Below, piece by piece: positions 20,393 through 25,007 of a stretch of 25,007 nucleotides of DNA. Origin of the DNA: Ophiothrix spiculata. Lineage: Eukaryota > Echinodermata > Ophiuroidea > Amphilepidida > Ophiotrichidae. Position 1 is the first letter of the stretch. Every line of letters starts with the position of its first letter. The notes beneath the pieces were generated by a model. The model made no database searches and had not been told where the DNA came from. It saw nothing but the letters and a program-made list of their open reading frames with translations. The stretch lies in assembly GCA_000969725.1 (NCBI GenBank), contig JXSR01S011528.1; one strand, written 5' to 3'. A program made the translations under genes and the position numbers.

Positions 20393-20740
20393 CATAGATT
20401 CAGAGGGGAGATACCAGGCTTTGTATATCAGCCCATGTAATGGCGTTGTCAGCCATGGAGCTCAAATTGGGGGTATTCGGGTCCACTCGGTTCCCGGCAA
20501 AATCAACTCCGAGTGCAGAGACTTGGTTACGCATAGAGAAAACCTACGCAAATAATACTTTACGCAAATCATACGCCAACCTGCATGCAAAGCGTGTATG
20601 CGTGTTTCAATATTCGCGCATTATGACAAGGTGCGATGCATCATCGGCAAGCTATCGGCAATAACCCGAATACCCCCAATTTTGCCTCCATGCCGGAATA
20701 AAAATGGCGGTGTGCCTTGTATCTCCCCTGTAAATCTATG
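20393..20740. mobile_element. Compact foldback element next to a splice donor
   Basis: The left end catagattcagaggggagat and the complement of the right end, catagatttacaggggagat, match at 18 of 20 bases. The inner words gggggtattcgggt and its complement acccgaataccccc pair as well, so the arms extend about 100 bases. The bases aatctat occur on both sides (20386-20392, 20742-20748) and could be a target duplication, though the same word is part of the family's end sequence. The right end lies about 20 bases from exon B. Confidence 0.85.
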
Positions 20741-20761
20741 TAATCTATGGTACCATCCTAC

Positions 20762-20890
20762 CTCCTTTGCCTTCTGTCTTGCATCGTAGTAAGGTCTTGC
20801 TTTCTCTATACAGCTCCCAAGTTTCTTTGAGATGGCATTCAGCCCTTGAGTAGATTCTGTCAGAGACGCACGGAATGCAGCACGGGCTTC
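20762..20890 (-). CDS. SH3BP5: SH3BP5 exon B, coiled-coil segment
   Basis: This 129-base exon (43 codons, phase 0 at both ends) starts EARAAFRASLTESTQGL and ends ARPYYDARQKAKE. It aligns with human DARQKFRSVLVEA through SKPYWEARRVARQ with no gap. The acceptor reads ccacag and the donor gtagga. The exon is tightly framed by repeats: a 348-base inverted-repeat element ends at 20740, about 20 bases inside the downstream intron, and a hairpin-bearing repeat region begins at about 20927, only 37 bases upstream of the acceptor. A longer open frame runs through both splice sites, but the matches to the family stop exactly at them. Confidence 0.93.
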
Positions 20891-21317
20891 CTGTGGTTCA
20901 AAGTTATGAAGTTTAAAAGCATAGTGTATTATCACTCAGTAGAGGAAAATAAAACAATTTTATTGGTGAATTATAGATAAATAGGATATTTCAACATCAA
21001 TAAAATTTCATAGTTCTATGTGATGCGAAATCCCCCATGTGATACAAAAAGTCATATCATACAGTTTTTTACTAGTCCAACTTGTATTACTTTTGGAACA
21101 AAACAGCGTGCGCGACTAACTGCAATGCGTTGTACTACGCGATCCCGATAGAAACGACGTGCATAGCTGTCAATCAAGCCAGGGAAACTGCAAATCAAAA
21201 ATTGATTGCAATGTTATATTATAAAAAAATATGAAAATAACCATTTTCAAAGCATTTTTCCTGGCATTATCAAGTTTTTGCTATCAACGTACGTGGGTAC
21301 TGAGTGATAAATTCATT

Positions 21318-21455
21318 ATCCCCTGTTTGTTCTCACACAATATGAAAAATATTAATGGTTTGGGTTTGTATCACACTAGGATTTCAAATTGTGTGATACG
21401 AACCCATACCATTACCATTAATATTTTCTAGTATTGCATGAACAAACAGGAGATT
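21318..21455. repeat. Hairpin 1 of the tandem series
   Basis: The inner arms attaatggtttgggtttgta plus tcacac (21351-21376) and gtgtgatacgaacccatacc (21391 on) pair around a 14-base loop. The outer arms atcccctgtttgttc and gaacaaacaggagat extend the stem to about 55 bases with small gaps. Confidence 0.88.
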
Positions 21456-21506
21456 TTGAACTAATATTATCACTCAGTAGATGAAAAGGAAACAGTTTTA
21501 TTGGTT

Positions 21507-21567
21507 AATGGTTTTGGTTCGTATCACACTCAGCTTTCAGCCTCGTGTGATACGAACCCATACCATT
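21507..21567. repeat. Hairpin 2 of the tandem series
   Basis: Arms aatggttttggttcgtatca plus cac (21507-21529) and gtgtgatacgaacccatacc plus att (21545-21567) pair at 21 of 23 positions around a 15-base loop. Confidence 0.9.
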
Positions 21568-21647
21568 ATTTTCTCGTATTGCATGAACAAACAGGGGATA
21601 ACTAATATTATCACTCAGTAAATGAAAAGGAAACAATTTTATTGGTT

Positions 21648-21708
21648 AATGGTTTGGGTTCATATCACACGAGGCTTTCAGCCTCGTGCTATACGAACCC
21701 AAACCATT
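21648..21708. repeat. Hairpin 3 of the tandem series
   Basis: Arms of 29 bases (21648-21676 starting aatggtttgggttcatatca; 21680-21708 ending cgaacccaaaccatt) pair at 26 of 29 positions around a three-base loop. This is the tightest hairpin of the three. Confidence 0.92.
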
Positions 21709-21981
21709 AATATTTTCTTACAAGTATTGCATGAACAAACAGGGGATACCGGTAACTAATATTATCGCTCAGAAGATGAAAAGGATAGCTGAAAAGGATA
21801 TTTCCGTATCGTATAACACTTCATTCTAAATAATACGAGATCCTCCATGTGATATGAAAAACTCATATCATACAGCTCTTTTACATGAACCAGTCCAAGT
21901 TGTATTGAATTTGGAACATGACAAGAATTAAAAAATTAGCCTGTTATTGTTTATTATGTGTGCGAGACAACTGGCTGTATA

Positions 21982-22048
21982 TAGTCCATCTAGATGGACC
22001 TCGCAAGTGCCTACGACGCTCGCTTGTGAGGTCCATCTAGATGGACTA
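21982..22048. repeat. Double palindrome just inside the intron after exon A
   Basis: Arms 21982-22009 and 22021-22048 pair at 26 of 28 positions around an 11-base loop. Each arm also contains the perfect 16-base palindrome GTCCATCTAGATGGAC. On the minus-strand transcript it begins 44 bases after the exon A donor. Confidence 0.93.
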
Positions 22049-22092
22049 GCTGTATACGGTACTTATTTTTTTGTTTCCCTTTAAATACTTAC

Positions 22093-22155
22093 ATCTAGTT
22101 TTAGTTCTAATGAGTTGATTTCATCTGTAGCAGTATTCAATCGTTCCAATTCAAT
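22093..22155 (-). CDS. SH3BP5: SH3BP5 exon A (first visible exon), start of the coiled coil
   Basis: This 63-base exon (21 codons, phase 0 at both ends) encodes IELERLNTATDEINSLELKL plus D. It aligns with human ELEKLNQSTDDINRRETELED at the beginning of the SH3BP5 coiled coil. The acceptor is a pyrimidine-rich stretch ending in ttttcag, and the donor is gtaagt (acttac on the plus strand at 22087-22092). The exon has no start codon and the human protein continues upstream, so at least one more exon precedes it. A strong DNA palindrome (21982-22048) starts 44 bases into the following intron. Confidence 0.9.
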
Positions 22156-23053
22156 CTGAAAAATTGATCATACAAATAGGATTCATCAATGAAATTAAAC
22201 ATGAATTTGATTTTTTACGGTTAAAAGTGAAAGTTGATTTGACTATTTGTTAATTTAATAAGTCCATCATTCATAATATTAGGGCATATTTAGTGTGTTT
22301 TAATATAACTTTATCCAATGTGAACGCTATTGAATCATAAAGTATTATTAACCCTAACCCTAGACCACACAGAAAAACAGGCAAGCTATTCAGTCCTAGC
22401 CAGAATCCTGTCTTCTGATTGGTCAATTGAGATTGTTCCATGTTTCTCCCTGGCATGAAACATTGCATTGGAGATGAATGACAAAGTCTACTAAATTTGT
22501 CTTTGCAGATTTTTGTATCAACCCTTTCTATGAGATATTGTGCATAAATGTTGTCTTTCAACTTTATTTGAAAAAAATATCAGAGCCAGAAACATTAAAT
22601 ATTTTGGAAATATTAGTTCACAAGAGTTGGTTTCTGTCGCTGTGCTCCCTTTGACTCAAATTTTGCAGCGCAAAATTTTCCGGCGGTTGCTTAAATAATT
22701 CACCCCTTTGGCACTCGTTTGGTCTGTGGACTTTAGTGAGGGTCTTAACCAAGACTAACTCAATCAGACACCATCCACTCATACATACAAATTAGGACCA
22801 AACACATTAGCTAAAATAAACTATCACACATATTTTGGAGTTCAAGCAAAAATAAAGTGTTAAAAATGAAGGCCTGTCACCTGACTTTTGATTTTTCTAG
22901 CTAATTGGGTTTGTTTTGGGTAGATATCACCCTTCAAGAAAATTTTGAACATGTTCAACTTGCAAGTGATCAAACTTCCCAACTTTTATGTGAATGACTT
23001 AGCCTTTGTCCTATGTAGATGAAGTTGGGAGTAATTGACCTTTGACCTATAAT
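22156..23053. other. Intron sequence upstream of exon A, no exon seen
   Basis: I searched the minus strand for the expected preceding exon (acidic residues, then a DPRIQ-like end before a GT donor) and did not see one here. The minus-strand open frame at 22271-22561 is not recognisable. Two CCCTAA words at about 22350 are too few to be a telomeric repeat. Confidence 0.5.
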
Positions 23054-23231
23054 CAGGGGTGTGATTGGCCTTTTGGGAAAAATCCCAGCTGCTGTGAAAA
23101 ATCCTGAAAAACCAGCGTAAATTGGTCTAGAATGGCCCAGATTGGGCTGAAAACAAATAAAATTGCGTAAATTTTGAAAAATTTTAAAATCCTGAAATCT
23201 ACACAAAAAATCCTGAAGAATCACACCCCTG
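23054..23231. mobile_element. MITE with CAGGGGTGTGATT ends, 178 bases
   Basis: The left end caggggtgtgatt is matched exactly by the complement of the right end (aatcacacccctg). The flanks ctataat (23047-23053) and ctacaat (23232-23238) agree at 6 of 7 bases and may be the target duplication. The interior has several aaaatcctga words. hAT-like by its end sequence, but the duplication length leaves this open. Confidence 0.85.
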
Positions 23232-23828
23232 CTACAATAGTCAAATTAAATTTAAAATCAGACCTGAAGTTTGTTTGTTTGTTTTTTATTTGGAACATTT
23301 TTTAAAAACAAAGACACCGACACTTAACTTTTCTGTTTCCTTTTAAATTTTCTTAACATTTTTGTAAATAGGAATTACATCAACATGATAGAAATTTTAT
23401 ATCATTCAAAGTTGCTTTTAATAGGAAATGTAACACTTTGTTCTCAAAGTCTAAAATATTTGTGGATTTATTAATGATTATTGTTCTGCAGTCCAACTTA
23501 GGAATATTCCTAAATCTTTATGAAATAGAGCCCTGGTCCTCAAAATTTCCAGGGAACCAGGAGCTTTTTTTTTTTTGAACCAGGAGCATTTGCGAAATTG
23601 CATATTTTGGAACACATGATTTGGAAATCAATAATTTATCAATAAAAGAACAACTTGTTTGATTTTCTTCAGATGAACATGCATGTATTGCAAAAATTCC
23701 AAAAAAATCTATGACAAGATTTTTTTTATTGACAATTACAGGTCCAACATACAGGTGTAGTCAAAAATACAAAGACATTATATGTAAACTTGCAATCATT
23801 TCTTCATATATTTTGACTCATACTAGAG
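23232..23828. other. Intron or upstream sequence, no gene seen
   Basis: AT-rich. A direct repeat of the word aaccaggagc occurs at 23554 and 23579 around a run of T. Confidence 0.5.
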
Positions 23829-24799
23829 CAGGGTTCAAAATAAGATTTCAGGGGGGCAAGGTAATTTTGCCTTAGCCTAGGTAGCCATTAAATTGACAGG
23901 GCATTAAAAGGCAATGTATAGGGGCACCAAGGCAATTTGAATGTGTCTATGAAAGGCACAAAGGCAATTTTTGCATTTACGGTATGTGTATCAGAGATTC
24001 AGCGATTGAGTGTTCTGCAATAAAACTGACATAGTTTAGGAAATTATAATTAAGCTCTTGTTTTATACCGTGTATTTTCTCTTTAATACGGTAGGCCTAC
24101 ACGGTTCATACACGGTTTAATTTTTACATGATGGAGAATATGTTACTGCATTACTATAATACGAACTGTTAGAGACCAAAACTTTCATTGTTGCAACCAA
24201 AAATATTATAAAATGAAGGAAAATTAAAGATTATTGCGATAAAATAAAGATAAAATGTTGCCTTTTTTCCCGGGCTATTTCATGTTTTTTACGCAAATAA
24301 AAACCCGGTAGTAAACAGCGCTTTCATTTATATATAGGTTCCCAGTTTTATGTTGCTCCAATGCAATGCTAGTACATGTAGGATAGTACCGGTGGGAAAA
24401 GATCGCGGGAATCCGTGAGTCGCCACCTTGTTATGAACTGCGCATGTGTAAGAGTGATAGTTAGTAGTTTATGAAGTTATGCACATCGCCATCTAGTGAC
24501 AATAATAAACAAAACAAGTTCATTTTTCTCGATCGCATATTACAATTTTTTGTGTGGATAAAATGAAATTTTATCGGACAGCTTTCGTTTGTTTCGCGTT
24601 TTCGTCTACCGCATATTTCTTACATAACCCGAATCTTGCGTTCGTGTACCGGTACAACCGTGTTACAAGCTTAAGTATAATAACCCTCGAAATTTAGGTA
24701 CACTTTATCCTGCAAATTAATATTTAATTCAATAAAAGGGTACCACAACAGTGTAAAATTGGGGCACGGCATTCACTGCCGTCGTTATTTTGAGCCCTG
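23829..24799. mobile_element. Non-autonomous DNA transposon, 971 bases, with 6-base target duplication
   Basis: The left end cagggttcaaaataa and the complement of the right end, cagggctcaaaataa, differ at one base. CTAGAG flanks both sides (23823-23828 and 24800-24805). The left portion has repeated aaggcaa words. The portion 24370-24670 is CpG-rich and promoter-like in composition, but it belongs to the element. No long open frame. The 6-base duplication matches that of the small element at 1243-1403; superfamily uncertain. Confidence 0.85.
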
Positions 24800-24805
24800 C
24801 TAGAG

Positions 24806-25007
24806 ACAAAAAAAAATGTTCACAGCATAAGAAAAAGCTTTTCTGTACAAGCTTTTTAAAAAATACAAGACCTCGATATTTTCTCAAAATCATCAATCAG
24901 GTTAATGGGAGTAAAATAGGTCTTAACAACCTTTGAGTTCCCCTCAGGGGGGACGGAGATGGTCTATTTTACTATTATTAAACATTATTTTTATATTTGT
25001 ACTTTTT
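24806..25007. other. Right window edge, no exon seen
   Basis: A weak inverted pair, agtaaaatagg (about 24910) and ctattttact (about 24963), surrounds a G/C-rich ccctcagggggg word. The first exon of the SH3BP5-like gene is expected further right. Confidence 0.4.

Larger units (their letters stand above)
20927..21925. repeat. Hairpin-bearing tandem repeat region
   Basis: The word actaatattatcactcagta (first copy without actaa) starts units at about 20927, 21459, 21600 and 21754, giving periods of 141 and 154 bases for the last three. Bases 21020-21120 and 21810-21920 are diverged direct copies (ccatgtgata, tcatatcatacag, agtccaa, ttgtatt, ttggaaca). The region therefore looks like one element whose central hairpin unit has been amplified. 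It is in the intron upstream of exon B and begins 37 bases from its acceptor. Confidence 0.85.
11355..22155 (-). other. SH3BP5: SH3BP5-like gene, visible part (six exons; 5' end outside the window)
   Basis: Six exons on the minus strand (22093-22155, 20762-20890, 16594-16755, 15243-15373, 13637-13679, 11355-12506) join through GT-AG introns into one reading frame of 559 residues plus stop. The order and content match vertebrate SH3BP5/SH3BP5L, with blocks ELERLN, AWQEMLNHAT-like (here NWQEMLNHAT), INKS-x-x-YFE and ISDEIH followed by GVGAE. Family knowledge: these proteins are long coiled coils that act as Rab11 guanine-nucleotide exchange factors, and SH3BP5 (Sab) also docks JNK at the mitochondrial outer membrane and binds the Btk SH3 domain. 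The human protein has about 65 residues before the end of the first visible block, and their counterpart is not found up to base 25007, so the first exon should lie further right. Assignment to SH3BP5 rather than SH3BP5L is not meaningful if this lineage has a single ancestral gene. Confidence 0.93.

Noticed and set aside
19765-20395. Several open frames of 76-98 codons on both strands with similar sequences to each other
   Set aside because: The similarity comes from the tandem DNA repeat of about 300 bases, and the frames are not kept between units.
20621-20935. Reading the whole 104-codon minus-strand frame as one exon
   Set aside because: Matches to SH3BP5 stop exactly at the ccacag acceptor and gtagga donor; the extensions are intron and transposon sequence.
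22345-22365. Telomere-like CCCTAA words
   Set aside because: Only two adjacent copies, which is expected by chance.
24370-24670. CpG-rich stretch that could be the SH3BP5 promoter and first exon
   Set aside because: It lies between the inverted ends of a 971-base transposon, and no acidic N-terminal coding exon is visible on the minus strand.
1-25007. CRISPR array, operon, prophage or endogenous virus
   Set aside because: No short regular direct repeats with unique spacers, no dense gene order, and no LTR, capsid, envelope or integrase-like coding was seen.

Overview
The window looks like intron-rich, AT-rich nuclear DNA from a marine invertebrate. A deuterostome such as an echinoderm or hemichordate is the best guess. 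The grounds are the spliced gene with GT-AG introns, the frequent AGGCCTA and ACATGTA words, the many small palindromic transposons, and a tRNA-derived SINE. The taxon is an inference and could be wrong.

Only one host gene can be recognised. On the minus strand, from about 22155 down to 11355, lie six exons of an SH3BP5-type gene (Sab; in other animals a Rab11 exchange factor and mitochondrial JNK scaffold). They join in frame into 559 residues ending in a stop. The start codon and first exon(s) are not visible and should lie beyond base 25007. The N-terminal two fifths is the conserved coiled coil. The last exon encodes a long, poorly conserved Ser- and Glu-rich tail containing in-frame minisatellite repeats and a possible JNK docking motif.

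Bases 1-11354 are downstream of the gene. I see no convincing coding gene there. The stretch holds a series of short inverted-repeat DNA elements (1243-1403, 2025-2327, 5549-5868, 6624-6899, 6962-7332, 7366-7678, 9098-9491, 9846-10298), a few simple or degenerate repeats, and unassigned AT-rich sequence.

The introns carry most of the other structure. There are near-perfect foldbacks (13719-13859, 14290-14604, 14748-14870, 21982-22048) and a LINE fragment (15463-15790). A mariner-like long-TIR element contains a nested tRNA-SINE (16896-17960). A tandem repeat is interrupted by a hAT-like insertion with a clear 8-bp target duplication (18385-20392). A compact inverted-repeat element ends within about 20 bases of a splice donor (20393-20740). 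A tandem series of hairpins follows (20927-21925). CAGGG-ended elements lie further upstream (23054-23231, 23829-24799).

Nothing suggests a prokaryotic operon, CRISPR array, defence island or virus fossil. The interest is in how repeats crowd the exons and how the SH3BP5 tail has diversified.
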